From Pukyongia sp963768085 (GTDB lineage Bacteria; Bacteroidota; Bacteroidia; Flavobacteriales; Flavobacteriaceae): a stretch of DNA of 64,000 nt. This document shows, piece by piece, positions 36,347 to 44,971 of the stretch. The notes beneath the pieces are model-generated. The model ran no database searches. It had not been told where the DNA came from and saw nothing but the letters and a program-made list of their open reading frames with translations. Each line of letters opens with the position of its first letter. The first letter of the stretch is position 1. A program made the translations under genes and the position numbers. The DNA lies in contig CAVYGO010000002.1 in assembly GCA_963768085.1 (NCBI GenBank), forward strand, positions 540,261 to 604,260, written 5' to 3'.

Positions 36347-36691
36347 TTAGTTCTGAAGTCCGGCTTTAACAGTATACGAAGACTTTTCTCCGGCATCGGT
36401 CACAAAAGTAAAGGTGTAAATACCTTTCAGTGCCGATGCGAAATTGAAACGTTTACCAAGGCTGGCGTCATTTCCCAATCTTTCTTTAAATACCCTATCA
36501 CCGTTCGGATTATAAATATATAAGGTGTAGGTATTCTTTTCGGTATTAAGAATTGAGACATCTACATGACGGTTTTCCTTCGTAATAGTAACATCGCCGC
36601 TTTTAACCGCGATAAATCGTTCTTCGTTAGCAGTCACTGATAAGCTTACTACTAACATTCCTGCCATTAAAATTCTTTTAATTGTTTTCAT
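36347..36691 (-). CDS. Small secreted protein with a sorting-domain-like beta fold
   Basis: ATG 36691 gives 114 residues with a signal peptide (MKTIKRILMAGMLVVSLSVTA); a longer frame to 36748 begins with cysteines and is unlikely. The body (NTEKNTYTLYIYNPNGDRVF, ALKGIYTFTFVTDAGEKSSY) resembles DUF3244 and the T9SS C-terminal beta-sandwich, but the protein consists of little else, so it may be a free-standing periplasmic domain. It is divergent from the AraC regulator with ~170 bases between, and may be its target. Confidence 0.6.
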   Translation of the reverse strand: MKTIKRILMAGMLVVSLSVTANEERFIAVKSGDVTITKENRHVDVSILNTEKNTYTLYIYNPNGDRVFKERLGNDASLGKRFNFASALKGIYTFTFVTDAGEKSSYTVKAGLQN

Positions 36692-36774
36692 AACATCAAG
36701 TTTTAAGTTCAACAGTACAAAGATGCGACAGGAACAACAGCTACACATCCACTTAAATGGCGAATAAATATGCT

Positions 36775-36841
36775 ATTTTAACCAACTATATGTATTAAAA
36801 ATAATTTAAGGTTAAAATAACACATATTTTGGTTAAATTTG
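36775..36841. promoter_or_regulatory. Repeated GGTTAAAAT motif and -7 box upstream of the AraC gene
   Basis: GGTTAAAAT occurs inverted at 36775-36783 and direct at 36810-36818, and as GGTTAAATT at 36831-36839, the last two 21 bases apart. TAAATTTG at 36834-36841 is a candidate -7 box. Direct repeats two helical turns apart are typical for AraC-family binding. Confidence 0.4.
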
Positions 36842-36879
36842 TATAGTCTATTGCGGTGTATTAGATGTATTTTCACTTT

Positions 36880-37758
36880 ATGAAAATGAGTAAAGATCCA
36901 GTATTAGAACCTATATCGCCGAAGTTCGGAAGTTCGATAAAGATACATAACTATATAGGGGCATCGAACGAACATGCCCCTACCTGGCACTTTCATCCCG
37001 AAATGGAAATCGCCTATATTAACGGAGGCAGTGGGAAAAGACATATCGGTAATCATGTTTCCTACTATAATAATGGGGACCTTATCTTTATAGGGGCCAA
37101 TTTGCCACACTTTGGATTTACCGATGGTTTAACTGGCAACAAAAGTGAAGTTGTAATCCAGGTGAAAGAGGATTTCCTAGGCCCTGAATTTTTCGATATA
37201 CCGGAAATGCGACAGGTAAAACAGCTGTTGAAACGCAGTAAACAAGGGATCGTATTTCATGAATCCGTTCAGAATACCGTTGGGCCTCAGGTCGAAGCAT
37301 TACTCGACCTCCCCAGCATCGAACAATTACTGTCCTTTCTGAATATTCTGAAGCAACTGGCCGAGACCGATGCATATACCTTATTAAATGTTGATAAAGT
37401 GGTATTGGAATCTAAACCCCAGGATACCAGGCGGATGGATACCATATTCTCATTTGTAAGTCAGGAATTCACCCGGACCATACCGTTATCGGAAATTGCC
37501 GACATGGTGAGTATGACCGAGCCGGCCTTCAGCCGGTACTTCAAGAAGAAAACGGGTAAAACATTTACTCAATTCGTTAATGAATACCGCCTGGTTCATG
37601 CGTCCAAATTATTGAGTGAACAACACCTCAGTATTACCGATATCTGCTATGCGAGTGGATTCAATAATTTTTCCCACTTCAACAAAACCTTTAAGGCATT
37701 TAGCGGTAAAAGCCCTTCTCATTATCGGGATCAGTTTAAGAATGTACTGGAATCTTAA
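36880..37758 (+). CDS. AraC family transcriptional regulator with cupin sensor
   Basis: The 292-residue protein (MKMSKDP start; an in-frame ATG at 36865 adds five residues) has an N-terminal cupin fold with HEHA-like HAPTWHFHPEMEIAYI and GDLIFIGANLPH, and a C-terminal AraC double helix-turn-helix (about 185-285): IPLSEIADMVSMTEPAFSRYF and SITDICYASGFNNFSHFNKTF, FSGKSPSHYR. Such proteins usually sense a small ligand and control nearby sugar or stress genes. The neighbouring motif repeats suggest autoregulation. Confidence 0.9.
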   Translation: MKMSKDPVLEPISPKFGSSIKIHNYIGASNEHAPTWHFHPEMEIAYINGGSGKRHIGNHVSYYNNGDLIFIGANLPHFGFTDGLTGNKSEVVIQVKEDFLGPEFFDIPEMRQVKQLLKRSKQGIVFHESVQNTVGPQVEALLDLPSIEQLLSFLNILKQLAETDAYTLLNVDKVVLESKPQDTRRMDTIFSFVSQEFTRTIPLSEIADMVSMTEPAFSRYFKKKTGKTFTQFVNEYRLVHASKLLSEQHLSITDICYASGFNNFSHFNKTFKAFSGKSPSHYRDQFKNVLES

Positions 37759-37867
37759 ATACTCGGCCGATTATCGAGAATTCTCAATGCTTTCGGTCAA
37801 ATTCTAATTCTTTCCGATAATAATGACACAATACAATAGGTTTGAGTAAACTTAAATCCATTGTATT

Positions 37868-39019
37868 ATGAGAACAATTACAAATTTGTGCATAATTTTC
37901 GCACTATCCATGAGTAGTATTTTTGCTCAGCAAACACGAAGTATCTCCGAACTATTGGACGTACTTACTGAAAACCATATGGAGGGTATTACGGATGTTT
38001 TTACCTCGCAAGAAATAGCGATTCTGCAAGATCACTTTACTGCTTCAATCGTAACAGAACCCGGCCGATACCTGGGGGATATGGCAATTCATACCACAGA
38101 AAACACCCTGGCCAATTTTGCTAAGATCGATAAGATGAACCTTTCGACGGTTACCATTATTGCTCCATCCCCTCTGAATGAGTTTGAAGGAGCCGGAGCT
38201 ACCGTCCCAAATGCCAATTCTAGTATTGTAGTTGACAATGCAAACAACTTCTATGTTGTGAATAACGTTGGAGACTATTTAGGATTGGGGCAGATTATGC
38301 CCGATGCCGGACAATCTTTTACCGGCCTGGAATACGCCTCTGATGGAACTCTGTACGGAATCGCCACTAATGGTGCCGGAAGTACTCGTTTGTACCAAAT
38401 TAACCTCACTGCTCAAACTGCTACGCCAGTAGGAAGTGATAATGGTTTGGTAGTAGGTATTGCCCTGGGCCGTGATGCCAGTAATAACCTTTACAGTTAC
38501 GATATCGACACCGATATGGTTTATCGAATTAATCGGCTTACCGGGGTACCAACCTTGCTTGGTAACATAGGTTTCGATGCTAATTTCGGACAAGGACTGA
38601 GTTTTAACCCACAGGACAGTCATCTTTATTGCAGCGCTTTTAATAACACGACCTTTAAACCGGAGCTTCGTACCATAGATACCAATACCGGTGCTTCAGC
38701 ACTGGTGGGTACCATCGTTCCATCACAAACCTATCAATTTGCATGGATGAGCTTTTACGATACAACGCTGGCTGTGACTGAAAATTCCACCATAGAATTT
38801 CGTCTAAGTCCAAATCCTGCTATGGATGTTCTCACAATTTCTTCGGATGTAAATATAGATTCGATTGCCATCTATTCGGTATTGGGACAACTCGTCCAAC
38901 AAAGTGAATTGAACGATACCAACGTTCAGATCGATGTTTCAGCCCTGAGAAGCGGCCTGTATATACTTCAATTAAAAAGTGGAGAGAAAGTATCCAGTAA
39001 ACGCTTTGTGAAGCAATAA
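37868..39019 (+). CDS. T9SS type A sorting domain-containing secreted protein
   Basis: The 383-residue protein has a signal peptide (ending IFAQ), a central beta-propeller-like region with repeats of LGQIMPDAG, LYGIATNG, LYSYDID and LYCSAF, and a C-terminal ~75-residue sorting domain: FRLSPNPAMDVLTI, IYSVLGQLVQ, LRSGLYILQL, KRFVKQ. This domain directs export by the type IX system and surface attachment. Ligand unknown. A TAGGTTTG box lies at 37837-37844. Confidence 0.85.
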   Translation: MRTITNLCIIFALSMSSIFAQQTRSISELLDVLTENHMEGITDVFTSQEIAILQDHFTASIVTEPGRYLGDMAIHTTENTLANFAKIDKMNLSTVTIIAPSPLNEFEGAGATVPNANSSIVVDNANNFYVVNNVGDYLGLGQIMPDAGQSFTGLEYASDGTLYGIATNGAGSTRLYQINLTAQTATPVGSDNGLVVGIALGRDASNNLYSYDIDTDMVYRINRLTGVPTLLGNIGFDANFGQGLSFNPQDSHLYCSAFNNTTFKPELRTIDTNTGASALVGTIVPSQTYQFAWMSFYDTTLAVTENSTIEFRLSPNPAMDVLTISSDVNIDSIAIYSVLGQLVQQSELNDTNVQIDVSALRSGLYILQLKSGEKVSSKRFVKQ

Positions 39020-39062
39020 AAAAAATGCCTTCAGTTTTAAAGCTGAAGGCATTTTATTTTTA
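39020..39062. terminator. Bidirectional intrinsic terminator
   Basis: An 11-bp stem AATGCCTTCAG/CTGAAGGCATT is flanked by an A run on the left and T-rich sequence on the right, between the converging T9SS cargo and DUF2911 genes. Confidence 0.8.
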
Positions 39063-39074
39063 GTTAGGTTCAAT

Positions 39075-39920
39075 TTACATTGCACCCCATTCTTTTAAAC
39101 TCTTTTTATTTAAAGCAACATAATCGTCATTTCCTGCTGTTTCAGCAAGTTCTAAAGATTTTTTGGCAGCTTTAACAGCACCGCCCTTATCCCCTGCTTT
39201 CGCATAAATTAGTGACTGTTGTCTGTGATACCAGAACGCAGGCTGCTCACGCATCTCGATAGCTTTATCGATCCACATCTTAGCCTTGTTAATGTCTTTT
39301 CCGGATTCAAGGTAAAATACAGCTGCAGAAAAATAATCTCCTGAAGCCGGCCCCGCCATCACTTTATCAATACTTGCAGATACCTGCTTATCGGTAAAAA
39401 ATGTAATAGGAACACCCACATAAGTATTTTCCCAGATCATTCCAAGATGTGCAGTATTATTACTGATATTATCGAAAGACATAGTGAAAGTTTGTACTTC
39501 CATTGGCATTGCATTTACAGTAGCCTTGGCAACCGCCGCGACTTTACTTTCATCCCATTCCTGAGGTGTCCCCCAGTTGCTGGCATCAGCATAGAAATAC
39601 ACTTCCCAATTCTGAACACCAGGCTTGGTAAAGATAGCATAGGTACCCGCTTCAAGGGTCTTATTTCCTATCTGTACGGCATTGCTAAATGTGATTTTAG
39701 TATTTGCATTCGCTCCGGTACGCCATAATTTGTCGTAAGGGACGAGTCCTCCATAGATGGTTCTCCCCTTCATCGATGGTCTTGAATATTCCAAAGTGAC
39801 ATTCGTAAGTCCAACTTTCTGTTCGATTTTTTGAGAAGGACTCGGTGCTGGAGTTTCCATTTGTGCCTGAGCTGAAAATGCGATGGTTACAGCGCAAACA
39901 AGTAATAGTAATTTTTTCAT
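39075..39920 (-). CDS. DUF2911 domain protein, secreted
   Basis: The 281-residue protein has a signal peptide ending SAQA and the DUF2911 domain (about residues 25-175) with EYSRPSMKGRTIYGGLVPY, WRTGANANTKI and GTYAIFTKPG. The C-terminal third is helical and looks like TPR-type repeats (KAMWIDKAIEMRE, GAVKAAKKSLELAE). Family function is unknown. It stands alone in its own unit. Confidence 0.87.
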   Translation of the reverse strand: MKKLLLLVCAVTIAFSAQAQMETPAPSPSQKIEQKVGLTNVTLEYSRPSMKGRTIYGGLVPYDKLWRTGANANTKITFSNAVQIGNKTLEAGTYAIFTKPGVQNWEVYFYADASNWGTPQEWDESKVAAVAKATVNAMPMEVQTFTMSFDNISNNTAHLGMIWENTYVGVPITFFTDKQVSASIDKVMAGPASGDYFSAAVFYLESGKDINKAKMWIDKAIEMREQPAFWYHRQQSLIYAKAGDKGGAVKAAKKSLELAETAGNDDYVALNKKSLKEWGAM

Positions 39921-40048
39921 TGTGAAGTGTGTTATTGGTTTATTACGAAATTACGATTTGCACAGCATCCAAACAGTTAATAAAACCTTAAAAGACTCAA
40001 AACTAATCGGAGGGAGCCACCCGCATGGGAAAAGGCAGTAAACGGTAT

Positions 40049-40107
40049 TTGTTAAACTTTTCTATAACCCTATTATTGTTCAACTTTATGGGTGTAAATT
40101 TGAACAA
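40049..40107 (+). promoter_or_regulatory. Promoter and palindromic operator of the photolyase operon
   Basis: TTG (40076-78) and TAAATTTG (40095-40102) form a promoter with a 16-base spacer. A perfect inverted repeat TTGTTCAA-N16-TTGAACAA (40076-83, 40100-07) covers both elements, and a further half-site TTGTTAAACTTT occurs at 40049-60, repeated as TTGTTCAACTTT at 40076-87. Confidence 0.55.
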
Positions 40108-40132
40108 ATCTTAAAATTAGTTCAATAGCTTC

Positions 40133-40597
40133 ATGAAAATTTACACCCTTAGGTCCATTCAAAAATTGCCTATTTCGCAGCAGCAAGCCTGGGACTTTCT
40201 TTCCGATCCAAAAAATTTGAAAGTAATCACTCCGGGTTATATGGGCTTTAACATAATATCGGGTGCGGAGAGGCCTATGTTTGCCGGTCAGATCATCCAG
40301 TACATTGTAACTCCTGTCCTGGGCATCAAGACTAAATGGGTTACAGAGATCACCCATGTGGAGAAAGGCAGCTATTTTGTTGATGAACAGCGTTTCGGAC
40401 CCTATGCCTTATGGCACCATAAACATTTCATTAAGGAAATTGAAGGTGGTGTGGAAATGGAAGATATTATCGATTACAAACTTCCGTTCGGTTTTATCGG
40501 CCGGATGGTTCATCCTTTCCTTGTGCAGCCAAAATTGAATGAAATCTTTGAATACCGCCAGAAAAAATTAATAGAACTCTTCGGAGAATATACATAA
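40133..40597 (+). CDS. SRPBCC family protein
   Basis: The 154-residue protein has the helix-grip START-like fold: QKLPISQQQAWDFLSDPKNL, ITPGYMGFNI, then FVDEQRFGPYALWHHKHF and DIIDYKLPFGFIGR. This group is often annotated as a cell-division-inhibitor-like or cyclase/dehydrase protein and should bind a hydrophobic ligand. It is the first gene of the SRPBCC-SDR-photolyase run and is separated from the SDR by one base. Confidence 0.85.
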   Translation: MKIYTLRSIQKLPISQQQAWDFLSDPKNLKVITPGYMGFNIISGAERPMFAGQIIQYIVTPVLGIKTKWVTEITHVEKGSYFVDEQRFGPYALWHHKHFIKEIEGGVEMEDIIDYKLPFGFIGRMVHPFLVQPKLNEIFEYRQKKLIELFGEYT

Positions 40598-40598
40598 T

Positions 40599-41294
40599 AT
40601 GAAAAAGAATATTTTACTTATTGGAGGCTCTTATGGAATCGGACTGGAAATCGCCAACCGACTCAAAGAAGAAGCCAATGTTTTTATTGCATCCCGAACC
40701 AATAATGATATCCCGGCTGGAGTGACTCACCTGGAATTTGATGTGTTGGCCAATGATATTTCCTCCCTGGATCTTCCGGATACATTGCATGGCCTGGTAT
40801 ATTGCCCGGGAAGTATCAACCTTCGTCCATTCAAAATGTTGCGGCCCGATACCTTCGAAAAGGATATGGAAATTAACTTTATGGGGCTGGTGCGCTCTGT
40901 ACACGGACTTCTTCCGAAGTTGAAAAAATCAGAACAGGCCAGCCTGGTGTTTTTCAGTACAGTTGCCGTGAAAGTAGGTATGCCCTTCCATACGTCAGTA
41001 GCAGCGGCAAAAGGCGCTGTTGAAGGCTTCGCCAAAGCCCTGGCAGCCGAATATGCCCCGGCTTTTCGCGTTAATGTTATAGCACCGTCCCTTACCGATA
41101 CCCCATTGGCAGGTAAACTATTATCTTCCGAAGAAAAAAAGCAAAAGATGGGAGACCGTCATCCCTTGAAACGTGTAGGGACCGTTTCTGATATTGCCTC
41201 CGTAGCGGAATTTTTGTTAAATGACAAGTCATCCTGGATGACAGGGCAGGTCTTAGGTATTGACGGAGGTATGTCCACCCTGAACGTAAATTAG
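40599..41294 (+). CDS. SDR family protein lacking the usual catalytic tyrosine
   Basis: The 231-residue Rossmann protein has a GGSYGIG dinucleotide loop (residues 9-15), S120 at the catalytic-serine position and K138 in TSVAAAKGAVEG. The Y-x-x-x-K tyrosine position holds V134, so classical SDR chemistry is doubtful. The C-terminal GQVLGIDGGM is intact. Enzymes of this kind in photolyase operons are not characterised to my knowledge. It begins one base after the SRPBCC stop and the photolyase starts one base after its own stop. Confidence 0.85.
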   Translation: MKKNILLIGGSYGIGLEIANRLKEEANVFIASRTNNDIPAGVTHLEFDVLANDISSLDLPDTLHGLVYCPGSINLRPFKMLRPDTFEKDMEINFMGLVRSVHGLLPKLKKSEQASLVFFSTVAVKVGMPFHTSVAAAKGAVEGFAKALAAEYAPAFRVNVIAPSLTDTPLAGKLLSSEEKKQKMGDRHPLKRVGTVSDIASVAEFLLNDKSSWMTGQVLGIDGGMSTLNVN

Positions 41295-41295
41295 A

Positions 41296-42600
41296 ATGGA
41301 TAAGAAAGTGAATGTTTTTTGGTTCCGAAGAGACCTCCGCCTGGAGGACAACGTAGGGTTCTTTAAAGCGCTTCACGGTAAACAGCCTGTTCTACCAATT
41401 TTTATTTTCGACACACACATTTTGAACGAATTACCCGCAGATGATGCCCGGGTTACTTTTATTCATAAACACCTTCAAAAGATTCGCGCGGAACTTCAGG
41501 ATCAGGGATCCGGTATTGGAATCTATCATGGAGAGCCACTGGCTATTTTCGAAGAGCTTATCGGGGAATTCGATGTAGAGAACGTGATCGCCAATCACGA
41601 TTACGAACCCTACGCCAAAGAACGCGATACGACCATTCGTGATTTTCTTTCGGAACAAGAGATTGGTTTCTACACCTATAAAGATCAGGTAATATTCGAA
41701 ACGGATGAAGTGGTTAAAGACGATGGCAAACCCTACGTGGTGTATACACCCTATATGAAGCGCTGGAGAGCTAAATTCAACCCCCATAAACATCTGAAAG
41801 ATCACAATCCGTCTATGGTGATGCAAAACCTGTATCAAGACTCAGATCTTTCCAACCTATCATTGAATGATTTGGGATTTACCGCCTCTAAAATTGATAT
41901 ACCCGATTACGATGTCTCACCTTCCCTGATCGACAACTACGAAAAAACCAGGAATTATCCCGATAAAGACGGCACCTCGCATTTGGGACCACATCTAAGG
42001 TTTGGAACTGTCAGTATCCGAAAAATGGTAAGAAAGGCCATAAAGAGCAATAATGAAGTCTTCTGGAAAGAGCTTATATGGCGGGAGTTCTTTATGCAAA
42101 TCCTGTATCATTTCCCGGCAACAGTGAATAATGCATTCAGAACAAAATACGACAGGATATCCTGGCGAAACAATAAAGATGAATTCGAATTGTGGAAGCA
42201 AGGTAAAACCGGTTATCCGCTGGTAGACGCGGGTATGAGACAATTAAAGGAGACCGGGTACATGCACAACAGGGTACGTATGCTGGTAGCCAGCTTCTTA
42301 TGTAAGCACCTGCTGATCGACTGGCGATGGGGAGAAGCTTATTTTGCTGAAAAGCTATTGGATTATGAACTGGCTAGTAACGTTGGTAACTGGCAATGGG
42401 CAAGCGGAAGTGGAGTGGATGCCGCTCCCTATTTCCGAATATTTAACCCGACCACCCAGATCGAGAAATTCGATAAGGACAAAGAGTACATAAAGACCTG
42501 GGTAAAAGAATACGGAACCGAGGGATATATTAAGGAGATTGTAGATCATAAAGAAGCAAGAGAACGTGCGTTACGTACTTATAAAGAGGCGGTTAGTTGA
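41296..42600 (+). CDS. phrB: Deoxyribodipyrimidine photolyase (cryptochrome/photolyase family)
   Basis: The 434-residue flavoprotein has the N-terminal antenna domain (WFRRDLRLEDN, RDLR motif) and a C-terminal FAD-binding domain (LIWREFFMQILYHFP, DAGMRQLKETGYMHNR, WASGSGVDAAPYFRIFNP). These are features of class I CPD photolyases, which use blue light to split cyclobutane dimers. Length is slightly short for the class but all C-terminal motifs are present. It shares an operon with SRPBCC and SDR proteins under a palindromic promoter. Confidence 0.92.
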   Translation: MDKKVNVFWFRRDLRLEDNVGFFKALHGKQPVLPIFIFDTHILNELPADDARVTFIHKHLQKIRAELQDQGSGIGIYHGEPLAIFEELIGEFDVENVIANHDYEPYAKERDTTIRDFLSEQEIGFYTYKDQVIFETDEVVKDDGKPYVVYTPYMKRWRAKFNPHKHLKDHNPSMVMQNLYQDSDLSNLSLNDLGFTASKIDIPDYDVSPSLIDNYEKTRNYPDKDGTSHLGPHLRFGTVSIRKMVRKAIKSNNEVFWKELIWREFFMQILYHFPATVNNAFRTKYDRISWRNNKDEFELWKQGKTGYPLVDAGMRQLKETGYMHNRVRMLVASFLCKHLLIDWRWGEAYFAEKLLDYELASNVGNWQWASGSGVDAAPYFRIFNPTTQIEKFDKDKEYIKTWVKEYGTEGYIKEIVDHKEARERALRTYKEAVS

Positions 42601-42699
42601 TAACAATTTTTGTAAGATTTTTCTTCAAAATGGTATTTTATCGATTTTTTTAATATATTTATCGATATAATTTTGTGTAAGCCCCCAAATTTAGCCCCT

Positions 42700-42936
42700 A
42701 TGAAATTATCAGAGAATGAGTTCACCAATGGTGAAATCACAGTAACCTACGAACCGAGTAAATGCATTCACTCCGAGAAATGTGCCCGAGGCCTGTCGGA
42801 AGTTTTCCGTACTTCGGTGATACCCTGGATTCATTTAGAAGGAACAGAAAGTACCGCCGTTGTAGAACAGGTAAAAAAATGTCCGTCAGGAGCACTTAGC
42901 TACTGTTACAACAAGGAATTAGCCACTGTTAAATAA
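42700..42936 (+). CDS. YjdI-like (4Fe-4S)-binding protein
   Basis: Starting at ATG 42700 gives 78 residues. The cysteine pattern C-I-H-S-E-K-C followed by C-P-S-G-A-L-S-Y-C matches the Fer4_19 (YjdI) family, small mono-cluster proteins that may act in electron transfer. Motif CIHSEKCARGL lies at about 22-32. A TAATTTTG box is at 42668. No partner gene is adjacent. Confidence 0.82.
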   Translation: MKLSENEFTNGEITVTYEPSKCIHSEKCARGLSEVFRTSVIPWIHLEGTESTAVVEQVKKCPSGALSYCYNKELATVK

Positions 42937-43027
42937 ATAATAATGTAGCCGAAATTTTGGGCAATTCTTTGCATTTTTTCTACTCTTGTAGTGTAATTCT
43001 ACGAACACAGACCTAATACCACTAAAC

Positions 43028-43609
43028 ATGAAAATGACTTTAACGAGTCTTCTTGTATCCCTATGCTGTATCCTATCCCTTTCAGCACAAGAAGCAACCA
43101 GCCAAAACACCCTGGAAGACCAGTTTACCAACGTCATCGACAAATCCAACAGTTACCAGGAATTTAAGGTGATCGAAAAATATAAGATAAACCGTCTTAA
43201 AAAGAGTGTGCTCGATAGTGTCGCTTCTCTGGAAGCCACTATTGATACACTATCATCGGAAATAGGGATTCAAAAGGAAGAGATCTCTACCCTGAACCAG
43301 ACATTATCATCTACCAACAATGATCTTGCAGCGTCCAAAGAAAAGGAGAATGGAATATATCTCTTTGGAATACTCTTACAGAAAACAACATACAATTTGA
43401 TTCTTTGGGCTATTATAGCTATACTGTTGCTGCTCACCGGAGTATTCGTTATGAAATTCCGAGGCAGTAATTCGGTTACCCGGGATGCGAAATTGAAGCT
43501 AGAGGAAACAGAGGCTGAATTTGATAATCACCGGCAAAGAGCACTTGAACGGGAACAGCAATTGAGAAGAAAGCTTCAGGACGAACTGAACAGGCAAAAG
43601 AATGTATAA
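43028..43609 (+). CDS. Coiled-coil membrane protein of unknown function
   Basis: The 193-residue protein has a signal peptide (ending LSAQ), a periplasmic coiled coil (about 55-105, heptads in SLEATIDTLSSEIGIQKEEI), one membrane span (about 117-140) and a second, cytoplasmic charged coiled coil to the end. I know that such flavobacterial proteins are sometimes named tRNA (guanine-N1)-methyltransferase by mistake; no methyltransferase motif is visible. Function unknown. Confidence 0.7.
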   Translation: MKMTLTSLLVSLCCILSLSAQEATSQNTLEDQFTNVIDKSNSYQEFKVIEKYKINRLKKSVLDSVASLEATIDTLSSEIGIQKEEISTLNQTLSSTNNDLAASKEKENGIYLFGILLQKTTYNLILWAIIAILLLLTGVFVMKFRGSNSVTRDAKLKLEETEAEFDNHRQRALEREQQLRRKLQDELNRQKNV

Positions 43610-43614
43610 ATTAA

Positions 43615-43641
43615 AACGCTGCGATTGTCGCAGCGTTTTTT
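43615..43641. terminator. Bidirectional intrinsic terminator
   Basis: A 10-bp stem AACGCTGCGA/TCGCAGCGTT with a 3-base loop, preceded by A and followed by T7, lies between the coiled-coil protein and murA. Confidence 0.85.
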
Positions 43642-44954
43642 TATGATTCTATACGTTCTATATGCGCGCCGATGGCCTGCAATCGTTCATCAATATTCTC
43701 ATAGCCCCGATCTATTTGTTCTATATTCTGAATAGTACTGGTTCCTTTGGCCGAAAGGGCGGCGATAAGCAATGCAATACCTGCCCTGATATCGGGAGAT
43801 ACCATGGTAGTAGCCTTCAAGCTAGACTTAAAGTCATGGCCTATAACTGTCGCTCTGTGAGGGTCACACAAAATAATCTTTGCTCCCATGTCTATCAACT
43901 TATCCACGAAGAATAGTCGGCTTTCGAACATCTTCTGATGAATGAGTACACTGCCCCTGGCTTGTGTACAAACCACCAGGACTATGCTTAACAGGTCGGG
44001 TGTAAAACCGGGCCAGGGCGCATCGGAAACAGTTAGAATGGAACCATCGATATAACTCTGGATCTCGTAACCGTCCTGTTCGGGAATATGAATATCGTCA
44101 CCTACTCTTTCAAGGCTAATACCTAGTTTTTTAAAGGTTTCAGGAATTAATCCCAGGTTTTCCCAACTCACATTTTTTATGGTGATATCGCTGTGGGTCA
44201 TAGCTGCAAGCCCGATCCAGCTTCCTATCTCGATCATATCGGGCAGAACCCTGTGCGTACAGCCTCCCAGGCTTTCCACACCTATAATGGTGAGCAAGTT
44301 AGAGCCAACACCTTCAATCCTGGCTCCCATAGAGATCAGCATTTTACATAATTGCTGCAAGTAGGGTTCGCAGGCGGCATTGTAGATAGTGGTTCGGCCT
44401 TTAGCAAGCACAGCAGCCATAACAATGTTGGCTGTTCCAGTTACCGATGCCTGATCCAGCAACATATAGGTTCCTGTTAACCCATTGGGTGCATCCACCC
44501 CATAAAAATGCTCTTCACGGTTATATCTGAAATCGGCTCCCAGCTTCATAAAACCTTCGAAGTGGGTGTCCAGTCTTCGTCGCCCTATCTTGTCGCCACC
44601 GGGTCTGGGAATATAACCCTTTCCGAAGCGAGCCAATAAGGGCCCTACAATCATAATGGAACCTCTGAGCGAGCTACCTTCCTGTTTAAATAATTCTGAT
44701 TCCAGGTAGTCGAGATTAAGATCTTTGGCAGAAAAGGCATAGGTACCTTTAGCCAGCTTCTCAACTTTTACACCCAGGTTTCTAAGTATCTGGATAAGTT
44801 TATTAACATCCCGTATATCGGGAATATTTTCAATGACTACTTTTTCAGGGGTGAGCAATACGGCACATAAGATTTGAAGTGCTTCGTTCTTTGCTCCTTG
44901 CGGATGGATCTCACCTTTTAATTTATGTCCGCCTTCAATTTTAAATGTTGCCAT
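43641..44954 (-). CDS. murA: UDP-N-acetylglucosamine 1-carboxyvinyltransferase, Asp-type active site
   Basis: The 437-residue EPSP-synthase-like enzyme transfers enolpyruvate from PEP to UDP-GlcNAc, the first committed step of peptidoglycan synthesis. K22-N23 of the conserved GAKNEAL and the RPGG loop are present. In RPGG-D-KIGRRRLDTHFEGF the residue after GG is D121, where E. coli MurA has C115. The Cys-to-Asp form occurs naturally in some bacteria and is known to make MurA insensitive to fosfomycin. Length and the rest of the protein are regular. It is followed on the same strand, from upstream, by DUF4290. Confidence 0.93.
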   Translation of the reverse strand: MATFKIEGGHKLKGEIHPQGAKNEALQILCAVLLTPEKVVIENIPDIRDVNKLIQILRNLGVKVEKLAKGTYAFSAKDLNLDYLESELFKQEGSSLRGSIMIVGPLLARFGKGYIPRPGGDKIGRRRLDTHFEGFMKLGADFRYNREEHFYGVDAPNGLTGTYMLLDQASVTGTANIVMAAVLAKGRTTIYNAACEPYLQQLCKMLISMGARIEGVGSNLLTIIGVESLGGCTHRVLPDMIEIGSWIGLAAMTHSDITIKNVSWENLGLIPETFKKLGISLERVGDDIHIPEQDGYEIQSYIDGSILTVSDAPWPGFTPDLLSIVLVVCTQARGSVLIHQKMFESRLFFVDKLIDMGAKIILCDPHRATVIGHDFKSSLKATTMVSPDIRAGIALLIAALSAKGTSTIQNIEQIDRGYENIDERLQAIGAHIERIES

Positions 44955-44971
44955 ACTGAATTTAAGGCTGT

